From Pterobdella sp. o SKG-2022 (taxonomy: Eukaryota > Annelida > Clitellata > Hirudinida > Piscicolidae), in assembly GCA_964035795.1 (NCBI GenBank), contig OZ038322.1, positions 20,004,674-20,068,673 on the forward strand: a DNA stretch of 64,000 nt, read 5' to 3'. Made by a program: the position numbers and the translations under genes. This document shows, piece by piece, positions 13,501 through 26,072 of this stretch. How positions within the stretch are numbered: the stretch's first letter is position 1; each line of letters opens with the position of its first letter. The notes beneath the pieces were generated by a model. It made no database searches. It had not been told where the DNA came from and saw only the letters and a list, made by a program, of their open reading frames with translations.

Positions 13501-16500
13501 TGAAGTGATAAAGGCACCTTTTCTCACTAGGTTATATTGAATGTGAGCTTACAAGTATGTTATTAGAAAGTTTCATTATAATAGCAGGCAATTATAACAT
13601 TTTACACAATAATATCCAGGATTTTATTTCCCAACTAGGTTTTTAGTTTTCACAAAGAGAGTCTCGCATAAAGAGGCTTGTTTGAGGTTGGTAGCTACAG
13701 TGGATGGGGAAGATTTTGATGGGAGAAAAGCTTTGGAACAACAAGAACATTTTAAAGAAGTTGCTCGTAGTAAAGTTGTTGAGGTACGAGTTAAACATAT
13801 AATTCTTCAAAAAGCTTTTTTGTCTATCATCAATACGACCTAATATTATAAGGTTCAAGATGGAAAGCCGTTATGCGTAGAAATGACTGGGAACTTGGTT
13901 CCTGTAACAAAATCTGATGAAACCCAATGGCTCAGTTATAATGCAAGTGAAGATGCCAAAATAGGATTTTATGTTAGAATCAAAGACCATTGCCAAAGTA
14001 GTAAAGGCATTATTGCTTTAGTTCCCTTTTCAAAACAAGCCCGACAAGAGTCTTCCATGCCTACAAAACCATTATGTTGTTTGGAACTGGTGCTTAATGA
14101 ATATGTTAGTCATACTTCTCCCCCTGGTGATGATGATACAGAAGAAGAAGACGAAAAAGATGAGAAAAAAGAAGACGAAAAAGAAGGACATGATGAAAAA
14201 TGGATCGAAAATCTGATTGATGTTGTGGATTCGGATGAAAAAGACCACAAAGGTGAAAAAATAGTATATTACTCATTTTTATAATCATGAAATTTAAAAT
14301 TATTTTGTTAAACCACTAGACAAGGCGGAGTTCGAAGTGATTGCCAAAAGTCTTCAGTCCGATTGGTTAGCTTTAGGAAAAGCTTTAAATTTATCACCTG
14401 AAGAGATAGAAGAAGTTGAAAACCAGCCAGAAAAAGTTCGTTGCATGGCCGTGTTGAAAATATGGTCAAACGAAAGAAAAGACGAAAATGAACTTAAAAA
14501 CGCTTTGAAGTTAATTGATCGAGAAGACGTGTTAACATCACTTAAAGAACCAACTATTAAAAAGAAAACAACCTTCAGCGTGAAATCCTCTAACCCTGAG
14601 CATGACTATTTAGATAAAAGTTAGTATATTGATTCGAAATTTAATTCGAAAATCAATAAAATAATGAATTTTTTATCAAAATAATTCAAAATTCTATCGA
14701 TAAAAATTGAACCAATGCTCTAAATCAATAAAACCAAAAAAGACTATGACCAAATGCGAGACGACATCGACTTCGCTTCTTCTAGAGGATCCACACTGCA
14801 AAGAGAAATGTCGCTAGATGTTTCTTATGACGAACATGACATATGCAAGGTACGCCCTGAGTTACCATCAACTTGATCTTACTTTTTCTCTGTAATCCGT
14901 TTTTGGTGTTACTTTGCCATGTATTATATTGTTTGTTTTCTAAACAAAGATGATTATGGACAAAATCTCATTATATTGAAGTTAAGTTTTAAGATATCCA
15001 TAAAAATCTTAGGAAATCTCAAAAATTTATTCAATTCATCATTATGAGTGTTCCAAAGTTTTAAAAATTATTAAAGGACATTCGTGATGCCGATGTCGGA
15101 TCTCATGAATCCTACGGTGAAAAGTTTTTTTATGCTTCATAGACAGTATAAAACTATTTAGTAATTTCAATAGTTTTACTAATGCTTAGACTTCTAAAAA
15201 AAGAACTTTTTCAAATGAATATATTAAATTTTTTTGTTGAAATCCAGTTTGAAACACTTACCTAATTTTTGAAATACTTTTTTATATTTCAGAACCTAGG
15301 CACAAGAGTGAAAAAGACACGGAACTAAAACACATTCAAAATTACTATGATGACACCAATGTAGTTCCCAATGTAGACATTGATGCAGCCCACAATGTCT
15401 ATGGAGCCCACGATGCAGATAATGATGCAGCCCACGATGCAGATAATGATGCAGCCCACGATGCAGATCATGATGCAGCACATGTTGCAGATGCCCTTAT
15501 TAGTAACAAAAGCAGTGCGGAGGATTTGAGTGAAGAGACATTTACTGTCACCAATCAAGAGGCAAGTCTTTTTACATATTACTTAATAGTTTTACAGGTA
15601 TCATCATTAGCTCAGACTTCAAATTACTAATAAAAAATTTAGTAAATTAATAATTGACTAACAAATTGAAAATTCAATACAAACTTTGAAAATGAAACTT
15701 GTGAATTCCAGTCAAAAACAGAATCAAAAGCTGATGGGTCAAGGTTATCTACAGTTATAACGACAATAACACATATAAGCAAGAAGGGAAATGTTGAAAA
15801 GGTATTTAAGACAGAAGTTAATGAAGATGTCAAGGTGTACGGCATGGGAGTAAAAAAGAATTACAATGAAGAGGATGTTGATGTCGAGACTTTTACAGAA
15901 CAATCTGAACAGGTGAGAATATATTGGATAATTTTATAAATAATTCATGCTGTTCATTTTAATCAGGTTGATGAAAACGGAAGTCTTGTGAAAGAAAGAA
16001 AAACCGTTACAACCATTGAACTAATTAAAAAGGTTTGTATAAAAAATTATTAAATAATTTAACGGCTAAATGTGGTTTGAAATATGTTTACTTACAATCC
16101 CTGATAATATTCATAGCTTAGAAATAGAGAAGATGGAGAAAATAAGATTGAAGCGAAAGTTCTTCCAGAACGATTACCACCTAGAAACCGTATTGAAGAT
16201 GAGGAAAAAGACGATGATTATCATAGGTACTTGTCAGAAATTACAAAAGACGGAAGTGTCGAAGAGGAAAGGGGGGAAGCTGTTCAAGAAGTAATAGTGG
16301 AAGGAGTTACCAAAGAAAAAAAAAGTTTTTTGTATTTTCATATTTTTTATGTTATTCATTTGAACATTTATTGAACATAAAACATTATGCTTGGTGTTCT
16401 CATTCATGTTTTCACTGGCTCAACCTTTAATAAATATCATTTTCAAGCCAAAAGCATAGTCATAAAAATATCATTCTATTTAATTTATATAACATGTTTT

Positions 16501-16571
16501 CAGCAAAGACTGTGAATTTTGATCTTTTGAAAAGTGGCGAGGATGTGGGGCCATTGATCAGCTTCGACTGA
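4560..16571 (+). CDS. ANK: Ankyrin (ANK repeats, ZU5-ZU5-UPA, death domain), complete gene
   Basis: Adaptor linking membrane proteins to spectrin. Exons: 4560-4640, 4803-4907, 5024-5122, 5267-5365, 5507-5605, 5868-6089, 6191-6289, 6436-6534, 6789-6986, 7668-7769, 8044-8142, 8313-8467, 8584-8626, 8790-8987, 9153-9350, 9490-9588, 9679-9876, 10062-10160, 10322-10420, 10582-10768, 10936-11032, 11158-11314, 11443-11537, 11796-12014, 12216-12364, 12435-12658, 12811-13018, 13141-13231, 13441-13530, 13639-13783, 13853-14252, 14320-14619, 14743-14849, 15077-15116, 15293-15561, 15712-15912, 15967-16032, 16117-16324, 16504-16571. All phases agree, giving 1,903 residues. About 24 ANK repeats occupy residues 30-830, mostly one 33-codon exon each. 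A Gln-rich linker follows, then ZU5 (starts [12 protein letters not shown]), a second ZU5, UPA with an acidic loop, a death domain near 1485-1570 (from [12 protein letters not shown]), and a C-terminal tail of about 330 residues. There is no giant exon. The last junction (16324/16504) uses a weak donor; read-through would end at about 16373 instead. Confidence 0.95.
15406..15477 (+). repeat. 24-bp coding minisatellite in the ankyrin tail
   Basis: Three near-identical 24-bp units (starting GCCCACGATGCAGATAATGA) code for the octapeptide AHDADNDA, flanked by degenerate copies. It lies inside ankyrin exon 35, in frame. Confidence 0.85.
15562..15711 (+). other. GC-AG intron in ankyrin
   Basis: The exon ends CAAGAG and the intron begins GCAAGT, a canonical extended donor except for C at position 2; it ends TTCCAG. 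No GT donor near it keeps the frame. Both flanking exons are coherent ankyrin tail sequence. Confidence 0.8.
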
Positions 16572-17815
16572 AACAGAATCTGTCACAAATGTTCAAGCTC
16601 AAACGTTCCTTTAATGTTACGCCATTCTTATTGAATTAGAGTTCAGTTTTGCCTTCAAAATGCAAGACAGTGGTGATAGAAGATGGAATATTATTTTGGT
16701 TTTTTGACTCAATAAATGCGTATGCAATTGAACTTAACTATCACAGTAGTTATGTAACTAAGTCGCAAGGGTTTTAGTATTGCTTAGAACTAAACTATCA
16801 TGTTCACATAGTTGTTGTGTCATTTCTATTGTAATGCCATTCACCATACTTTTTGCATACAGCGACATGTTTTTAATGCATTGTTAGAAGATAGTTTCAA
16901 GTTAGATTCCCACGTGCAAATCTAGTCGAATCAAGCTTGGCTATATTTTTTGACAATTTAACTTATTTTACATTTGTAAATCATTGTTTACCATTTTTAT
17001 CGGTGTATTAATGTTGCTATTGCGAGTCATTAAAGTTATGCATTGTGTTTAAAGAGATCTCTCAAACTTGAACACTGCAGTTACAATATGTTACTTTTAA
17101 ATCCTTCATAATTTCATGATATCTTTAGTTGCCTTCGCTGTCGTTTCGTTGATTCCTAGTGCAGTTTTTAACGTTATGTGCAAGATATCTGAAATCAGTG
17201 AAAACATTTTATTTTGCCTGTTCCGTGTTGCTACAATTTTAAAGCAAGCTTCGCATGCATGCATTTTTTGTTAATGCTACAGACACAAAGATACTCGAAG
17301 TTACATATAAGGTATCCCTAAGAAATATATTTTCAAATAAATTGATGTATCACAAAGTATTAATTAAGAATGAAGGTATTAAATACCTATATTGTGGAAT
17401 TTATAATTGAAAAACTTTTTTTAAATGTTCGTTAATATTCAAAGCTTCCATTGCTTAAAATACATGGGCCTGTGTCTGACCGCTTATTAATGTTATTAGG
17501 TTTAAATGCTTAATGTTATTCAATGGATATTTGCATCGTTATGAATATTAACTGGAAGTTAAATTATACGAATCAATTTATGAGTTCATTTCCAAAGTCA
17601 AATTTTTATCATTTTTGATCATTTGTTAATGACGTTCGTACTTTTGATTTTCAATTTTTTTGAGTTATTTTTTTTATTATTTAACAAACTTTCTGTTTTT
17701 CGAAACCAACATTTTTTGATAATAAATGTTTTAACCGTTTTTTGGAATAAAAAAATTATTATTCATAAGTATTTTCATTTGCTAATGCATAATTTTATTT
17801 AAACACACCAAACAA
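16572..17815. other. Intergenic region between convergent ankyrin and LMO genes
   Basis: Contains the 3' UTRs of both genes: AATAAA at 16711 on the plus strand, and TTTATT at 17794 (AATAAA on the minus strand) just past the LMO stop. No further coding sequence seen. Confidence 0.6.
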
Positions 17816-20052
17816 TCAAATGTAATGGGAATTATATCGAGATGAATGATTACAATTCCGTTCAAACTCACAAAAAGAAGATTGCCCTGCTTCACGTCGA
17901 GAATTGAACGTATCAGAACGCATTGGAAAGTGTTTATAAGAAGTATCAAAACAATTCAAAGGCTTACTATCGAAAAATTCTGCAGATGTTGCAGGATTGG
18001 CTACATAGTGTTGACTGTTGAGATACTCTGAGAAGGGTGTTCTTAGCAAGACGTCTCTATTGATTTGTCTGAGCAACATTTTTTCTTCAAAGTCGTGTTC
18101 ACATAAAATTCTTTCGTCTGAGAAATAGTAACGATCCCCTACGCAAAATCTATAAAAGTTAATGTGATAATTCAGTAAAATTGAAATGTCTGGTCTTAAC
18201 TTAGTTGCTGTTGCTTGTTCATCTCAGCAAATATTTAAATTAGAATTGAGAATAAAATTTTTTTATTTCATTTTCATACAAATAATTTTACAAAAAACAT
18301 TGGGAAATGCAGGTGCTTAATGTGAGCAAGCTTAAACAGAGTAACTATTTCATTTTCCAACATGATGGATCAAAAGACTAATCATCTTACTTCAAATTAA
18401 ATGTTTTGGACGTATTTATTTAAATTTTAAAATTTTTCAACTACAGCTTCAGCATTGTCAGTTGGTTTTTGTTGATACCTCACGACTTTCAACGTTATAA
18501 ACCAGGATATGTGGTATTTGACGTGTGCATTCAAATCGCTATAATGAAATTCAACATGCTAAATTATTATCGCGGTTTATGACTACTGAGATTTTGAAAT
18601 TTGGTCAAAGATTAAAATAAATAATTTTTTTTTCCGAATTTTTCATTTCACTTACTAATCATGTATTAAATTTTTGCTAAGTTTTTTTATCGAAGAACTA
18701 TAGATGCTAAAAACGAAATCATCTAAATCACTTGAAATTTTTTTACGTCAATTCATTGTCAAAAATTTTCAAGTATTATTTATAAGAAAATTTAAAATGT
18801 CTCTAAAAAGTTATCTAAATTGTTTTAATTAAATAAATAAAAGTTTCAAAATATTATGTTACATAGGTAGTAATTTTCTCATACATGTTAATTAACTTGT
18901 ATCTAACCGATGGCCACAATCTTGACAGGCAAAACATTCAAGATGAAACACCTTGCTTCGAGCCCGCATCACCAACTCGAAGGCGGGAATTGCTTTCTGA
19001 CAGACGGAACAATGGCCATTCGGTCCATATAATCTAATGTCAAGAGTTTATCTCATATGAAGACGTGTGAATTATAGTTCTATACTCTGAATATTTCATG
19101 TTTTTTCATATTCATATATGACATAATTCATAACGAAGAGATTTATTTATTAGTTTGTTTTTTTTCGGGCTTAAAATATGTTCATTCAGTAATTTAGATA
19201 GCTAATCTAAACAAACAACTTACTTTAGATAATCTCTGCGACAAAGAGTGAGATTGTTTTTGGTGAAAAGGGTAGATCCTAGCTCAGCCAATCTACAGCC
19301 ACATGAGACACATTTGAGACAATCCTCATGCCAATACCTCTCCATGCTTTTCAACACATATCTTTCAAGTGATTATCAATACAATATGTCGTTGTTTAAT
19401 ACAACATAATTGAACAAACGATTATGTTAAGTGTATATTACTAGTTGAAAGGAAGTAACTAGTTAGATTATAATGGTCAACTTGAATGGTCGTTTTTGGC
19501 ATGTTTTCAAAGACGTTATGTCGGGTTTTCAATGAAATTTTGTATGAATATAATTTCAGAACACTGGTTAGTTTATTTAGATACAAAGCTTTTCGTTAAA
19601 AAAGTAACATTTTCTCAAACTTGAAAATGTTACTTTATTAACGAAAACTTCGTATCTAAATAAACTAACCAGTGTTCTGAAATTATATTCATTTTATTGT
19701 TGGCTTTTGAGAAAATCTAAACTTTTTATGTTTCATTTAGTATTATGAATGCACAAGAAGTTGCTTAAAATTTATAATATTCAATCCAACTTTGCAAAAT
19801 GATTTCGAAATACGTTAGGATCTTATAGACACAACTTAATGAGTTTTTTCAAATCGTTTTTCTTCAGTTAAGCGTATAATGAAAGTACTAAAAACATAAA
19901 ATTTTTGAAAAATAAAATTTTATAAAGCTATTAAGTAAAGTGGTTAAGTAAAAAAGCACAAACCGATCGAAAATGAGGCATCCGCATCCCGAACATACGG
20001 TGAACTCGTTGGTTTTAAGTGCCGATTGAGGAGTTTTCAAAGTCTTTTTCAT
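17816..20052 (-). CDS. LMO: LIM-only protein (LMO family)
   Basis: Transcription cofactor made of two LIM zinc-binding domains that bridges LDB/CLIM and bHLH or GATA factors in the nucleus. Exons in coding order: 20052-19964, 19361-19224, 19033-18908, 18149-17816; phases match and give 228 residues. LIM1 covers about residues 20-73 (CSGC near residue 20, then WHEDCLKCVSC, then LCRRDY). LIM2 covers about 81-136 (CSVC, then FHLECFACQDC, then CVGDRYYF and LCEHD). The WHEDCL, GCRL and LCRRDYL blocks resemble the LMO1/2/3 (Beadex) side, while the IPAFELVMRA stretch of LIM2 is closer to LMO4. Typical LMOs are 150-165 residues; this one carries a C-terminal extension of roughly 85 residues, rich in Ser, Asn and Phe, with no recognised domain. 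The start ATG at 20052 precedes LIM1 by 19 residues. Confidence 0.92.
19545..19691. mobile_element. Foldback (long inverted repeat) element, copy 1
   Basis: Near-perfect palindrome with arms of about 70 bp: the left arm begins TGAATATAATTTCAGAACAC and the right arm is its reverse complement. The arms carry the core AAGCTTTTCGTTAA. It lies in intron 1 of the LMO gene. A one-armed copy of the same arm sits at 55617-55694. Confidence 0.8.
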
Positions 20053-21275
20053 TCTTCTTAAAGTTTTTTTTCAATAAGTTATTCAACACTTGACAAATAA
20101 ATAATAACTAAATAACAGACTAAGTTAAATTTTAAATTATCATTGATTTTTGTAAGAAGAAAGGTTGTTTTATAGGCTCAAAACATTGAAAATTTTTCTT
20201 TATATAAAATACAATTTTCATATATACTTTCTTGACGATTTAATGTACTTATTTCTTTGTGTGTTTTGTTCTTCCACGATATTAAATAGCCACTCTTTAC
20301 TTCATAACTTCTATTAACCTCAGTCACCCATCGTATTATTTTATGCATCTTCCCATTTCCTTTTCCATTATGCGTAAAATGTTTTTTTGATCTATCTTGT
20401 TTTGAATTGAAATTTAATTTTACTTAAATAAAGTCTTTTATTTTGTTTTCATTCCTAAATAATTCTAAATATTTCCTATTTTCATTTTTAAATCTTCAAG
20501 AGAAAATACTTCAATAATAGAAAATAGTAGCAAACGCGATAAAACTTATCAGTGTCCAAATAGCTCCCAACAGATTCGACGCAAACGTTATACGTCAAGA
20601 TTGGTAGCCATTGAAGCTACGTATTTCGATTGATATGTCGTAGTTGTTATATGTCTTAAGATATGACAGTTTTTAAAATAATAATATTTATTTTTTAAAA
20701 AGTTCAAGTGTCTGATGGGTTTTGATTATTTTAATCAAAATTTAATGTTTTTTTTTCTTGAAACAAAAATTTCTGTGGGTTTTTTTCTTGACAAAATAAT
20801 TCGCGCTAAAAATATAATTCATTTTAGAAATATTTTAAGCTTATCATTTGAATTGTTTAGGTTGAAAGTATTTTTTAAAAATATTTTATGATTTATCTTG
20901 CAATTAAAATATTTTAAAAGTAATGAAAATTCTCGGATAGCTATACCACATAAAACCCCATTTAAAAAAAGTAATTAAAATTCAGATTTTATGAAATTAA
21001 TTTCAATTATGAATAAAATTTAATTTTAAAATCAAACCAATATCACAAAAATATTTGAAACTTCATCTTGCTCGTAACAGCTCTCACGGGACAGCAATGA
21101 ATAAACAGTCTACCTGTATTTTTCTACCTGAACTAACTTTCAATTCAAACTTTGCTCAACTCTTTCTACGTGAATTAACTTCAAAGTTTTATCTTATAAG
21201 ATTTCAAAACTTTTCGTCAATAAGAGTTGCCTTGTTGGATTGTAATTAATAAAACTTCATAGGATTTTAGAAGTT
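20053..21275. other. Divergent intergenic region between LMO (-) and the acidic ankyrin-repeat gene (+)
   Basis: AT-rich, presumably holding the promoters of both genes. I see no coding exon, and no TATA or other element I can defend. Confidence 0.5.
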
Positions 21276-24200
21276 ATGACGAAGAAAAGCAGTGAGTATT
21301 TTTATATCGATTTGAATAATCAAGGGAATACTCATTATTAATTAATAATCTCAATAATAATTAAAATCAACCAAAACTCTTAGTTAATTTATCGTGTTTT
21401 GTATTTCCTCAAACATCGAATTATGTTTTTAAATTTCTCACAATTTCAATTTGAACAAACTTAACAGAACTTCTGAAATTAAAAAATATTCAATATTTTA
21501 AATAATAAACACACAAATGAACATAATTTTACAATTTTCTTAAGAAAAGAGAAACGATGAAAGAAGTGCCATTGCGAAGATTCACAGTGGAATTGTCAAC
21601 AACGAAATTGAACTTGTAAGCACTTAGCATAAACGGTTAATTATCTCAACGTATCAAAGCAATGAAAGACAATTTAAAAAAAATTTCAATATAGTTTACT
21701 ATAGGTAGTATAATTATTTGTACTATGAATGTATGAAAGAGTCTTAGATAACAACTAAATAGGATAAAAATAATATGATAATAACGAATCAAAACCTGCA
21801 TGATGTAGCTCAAAGAGGTGTTGCAAGATGGCGCAGATGTGAACGAGAAGTTCCCGGAGGAGGTGGACCCCCAACACGTTGATATGACTCCTCTCTCATT
21901 GGCTGCTGCTCTCAACAAGATTCAGGCTGTCAAGGTGATGATAATGAGTCTTTAGGGATGTTAATTAGTGTAGTAGGGGATAAATTATACAGAAATGAAA
22001 CTATTTTAAGTCATTTTGCTCCAAAAATTTCAAAATTTATATTTTTGGATTTTTTGTTTAAATATCATTATTTATATGGATTTTTATTTCAATGGAACAA
22101 TGTTGAAAACTGGCAGTTACTCCTTAACTACAATTCGAACGTCGATGACACCTTTGCAAACCTCAAAACCACTGCACTCATGACGTCTTGCTTTCATGGT
22201 CATTCCGAGATTGTCAAGTCAGATCATAAAATTTAATTAATTTCAAATTTAGAAAAATTAAAGTTTAAAATATAAACGAAATCATAGAATTTTAACCATT
22301 ATAACATTTAGAGAAGTAATAAATAAAATTATAAAAAGTTAGTTCGAAATTTCATCGTCTAATTGTTTCAAACCATTGAATGTTTTTCATTTGACTAAAC
22401 TTATTTTGGTTAATTTTCAACTTCAGTCTTCTGATATCGAGAGGAGCAGACGTGAACATGGTGGATGTTCAAGGAAGCACTGCTCTTGGTTATGCCTTTG
22501 GAGGTATGTATTGTTAAGTTAATAAAAGTTACATATAATTATAAATATTTACACTAAATCACGTTGAAATCGTTTAATTCCCTTAATAATGGAGTTTTTA
22601 AAATTTTTCAGTTAAATATGAATTGATGTTTTATGTTGCAGGCTCTAAAAATATTGATGTGATAAAGCAGCTGATTGATGCTGGTTCGTTATATATATTC
22701 CCTATCAATTATTTATTAACATGGGTTTATGAAACAAAGTTATGAGTAGTTTAAATAACATAAAAAACTAAACATATAGTCTTAAGGTTCAAACACAAAA
22801 TTCAAACTGCAGCATGAGAATTTAAACCATTAAACAACACTAGGAATAGACGTGAACCAGAAAAACATGTTGGGGATGAACGCTTTGTTGTTGGTGGCTG
22901 GTTACAGTGACCACCAGCTAGTTAGACTGATATTGCGAGCTGGCGCTGATGCTAATGCTCTTAATGACTTTAACCATTCTGCCTTGCATATAGTTGTTGT
23001 AGGTAAGTGGTCTCAAGTTCGAGCTATTACTGAAGGTGGAAGATATAGTACATTGAACTATGGACTGTATCGAAGAAACTTGGATATTTTGATTAAAGAT
23101 TGGGCCAAGTTAGTGTGCTTTTGATTAAAACGTTAGTTCATCGGCACTTTATCAATTTCCACATAGTTTACCTCTTTTTATTTTTCATATTTGGAAAAAA
23201 TTGTTTTTTTATTTAAACAAGTAAACATAATTTTGAAATAAAAATCTTCATTTTTTGAATTGTTCAGTAATGTAAAAAAGACTGATATAATTCAATTTAA
23301 AATAACAATTAAAAACTTTTTTTTTTTAGAATAAAACACAAAATATCCTTGAACCATTAATTAAATACATTTTCAACATACCAGATCCCATAGACCTCTT
23401 TTGAAGGGAAATAGAGAGAATGATCAACTAATGGAAGAAATAGCCCAGTTCATGATGGAGGTTTTGTAGTATTATAACAAAGAATTCATATGAAAATATT
23501 TATATTTTTTAGTCCATAATTATAATAAATAAAGTTTAATTCATTAAAAAGAGACAAATTTTAAATACACTAAGTGTTTTTTCAAAGCAAAACTTTTGTA
23601 TTTAACCTTATCATGAACCATTAGTAAAGTTTTTGAGAAATTGTGTAAATATATGTAGATTAAAGCACAGATATCTATGATTTAATTAACATACGTAAAG
23701 TTGAATTTATCAATATTTTTTCAAAAAATAAATGTATCTAAAATTTTCCTCACTGTGACGATCATAAAAACCAGAAAATATTTGCCTTAAAAGATGAATG
23801 AGGTGTCTAAGAATTTTTAGATCGATTTTAAAACCCCAATTTTTATAAAAACTACTTCGAAAGTACATATTGAAAAAAGTTTCGTTATTTGATAATGGTT
23901 TTAATAATGTCCAAGATTGGCTCAAGATTCCAAGAGAGCAACAATGATAGCGAAGACGACCAAGAGACCATGAAAAGGCGTGTTGAAGCTGTTTGGAGGT
24001 AAAAGTGGAAAATCATTGTAGCATGTTTTAAATATAAAATGAAAATTTTAAGCTAATGACATCTGTTGTATTAAAATTATTATTCTATGAAACTTTATCA
24101 TTTCTAAGTTACCGCAAAGACAAGTTGGAGGAGTTACAAGGCAAAAAGAAGGGAGGAGGAGGTATGATTGACAATTTGTTGTCGTGTGGTGGAAGACGAG

Positions 24201-26013
24201 GAAAAGCAGCAAAAAAAGAGAAACAAGCCAATATGGCTTCAAGACCATTGGATAACAGGCAATCTCAACCTAAAGAACCTCTGCCAGCTTACTTAGAAAA
24301 AAATGTTGAAGAAATATCAGAAAGATGCGCAAATATTTTGAAAGATATTGTAGATGCTGGCTGCGAAGTTGATAAAGTGAGTGATTTTTTAATGAATTTA
24401 AATTTCCAAAATTGAAAATATAATTATACTAGGTAGAAAAAACTTTTGGAATGACTGCTTTAGACATGGCTATTCTTTTTGGTGACATAGAATCTGCAGC
24501 TATTTTGGCATCCGCCGGAGGAGATCCATTTCATCTTTTGAAAATGTTTTCTCTCAGTGAACTATTTGATCGGTTGGTTATTGCTGATAAAAAAGGAGTT
24601 AAAGATATAATAGCAAATGATCCTTGTCTTGATGTCAACCAAACATTTTCTGCTCTCAATATGGACTCCAATGATGTTTGTATACAAAATTATTTTCTTG
24701 ATTCAAACATTAATTCATGATACCGATTTCTTAAGGAAAAATACAAGAACATACGCAGCGAAGGTTTGACTCCGGTAGCCGTTGCCGCTCAAATAACACC
24801 TTCAGCAGAAATTTTAGAAGTTATCAAAGAATTACAAAAAAAAGGTTTACTTTTATTTTCACTGTTGTTTCAAATAATTCCTCCAACCAATCATCACGCA
24901 AATCTTTATCAAAAAAATATTTTTCAAGAAAAAAATTGTTGACATTTGATGGCACAACCAAAAAAAATTTTAGGAGCCGAGCTCAATTTTGTTGGGTCAA
25001 ACGGAAGCACAGCTTTGGGTGAGGCTTCAAAAAATGGTACTATGAAAATGGTATCATTTTTAATGTCTCAACGAGCGGATCTTGAAGTACCATCGCCCTG
25101 TTACAACATGGCAACCCCTGTAGCACTTGCTGCCATTCATCAGAGATTCGACGTTTTCGACCTTCTAACTCAGGTAAAGTGGAACTTAATGGAAACTGAT
25201 TGAAAACTTCTAAATACAATTTACAAGTTAATTTTTTTTCATAAGAATCAAGCAAAAGTGGATAAAAAAATGTCGGATGGCCGTACAGCTTTGCTTTTAG
25301 CTGCAGAAAACAATCAAAGGGGAACAGTAGAAAAGATTTTGTCATGCAATTTGAATGAAAACTTTGTGGATCGCAGTGGATTTGATTACGATGTTGCAAA
25401 GCAATACCAAAAGAATAGAGGTTAAACGCTTAGTAATTATTACTTTTTGATAATTATATAACTAAGGAATTTTTTTTTCACAGACTTGACTTTAATCTGG
25501 AATGCTATAATGGAAGAAAATCAAAGAATTAAGTCAAAAGCTGCTCAAAAAAGAGGCATGAGACTTACATATCCAAATAATGATGCTGGAATTCCACCTA
25601 CCAGAGATAGTCAAAGTGTTTCTAACCCATTGAAGGCGCAATATAACTCGGAAAAACAGGATGCCAGTGTAGAAAGTGAAGAAGACGAAGAAGAAGAAGA
25701 AGAAAGCGAAGAAGACAGTGAAGAAGAAAGTGAAAAAGAAAAAAGCATAAAAAAACAGCCTATAAACGAAACAATGAAGAAACAAAAAGAAGAAGAATCC
25801 GAAGAAGAAGAAGAAAATGATGAAGAAGAATCTGAAGAAGAAGAACCCCAATCACCTCCTAAACCAGTAGTTGCATCTAGGCAAAACCCAATGAAACAAA
25901 ATGCAAAAATAAATAATAAAGAAGAAAGTACTGAAGAAGAAGAAGAAGAGGAGGAGGAAGAAGAAGAAGAAGAAGAAGAAGAAGAAGAAGAAGAAGAAGA
26001 AGAAGAAGAAGAA

Positions 26014-26072
<59 letters not shown>

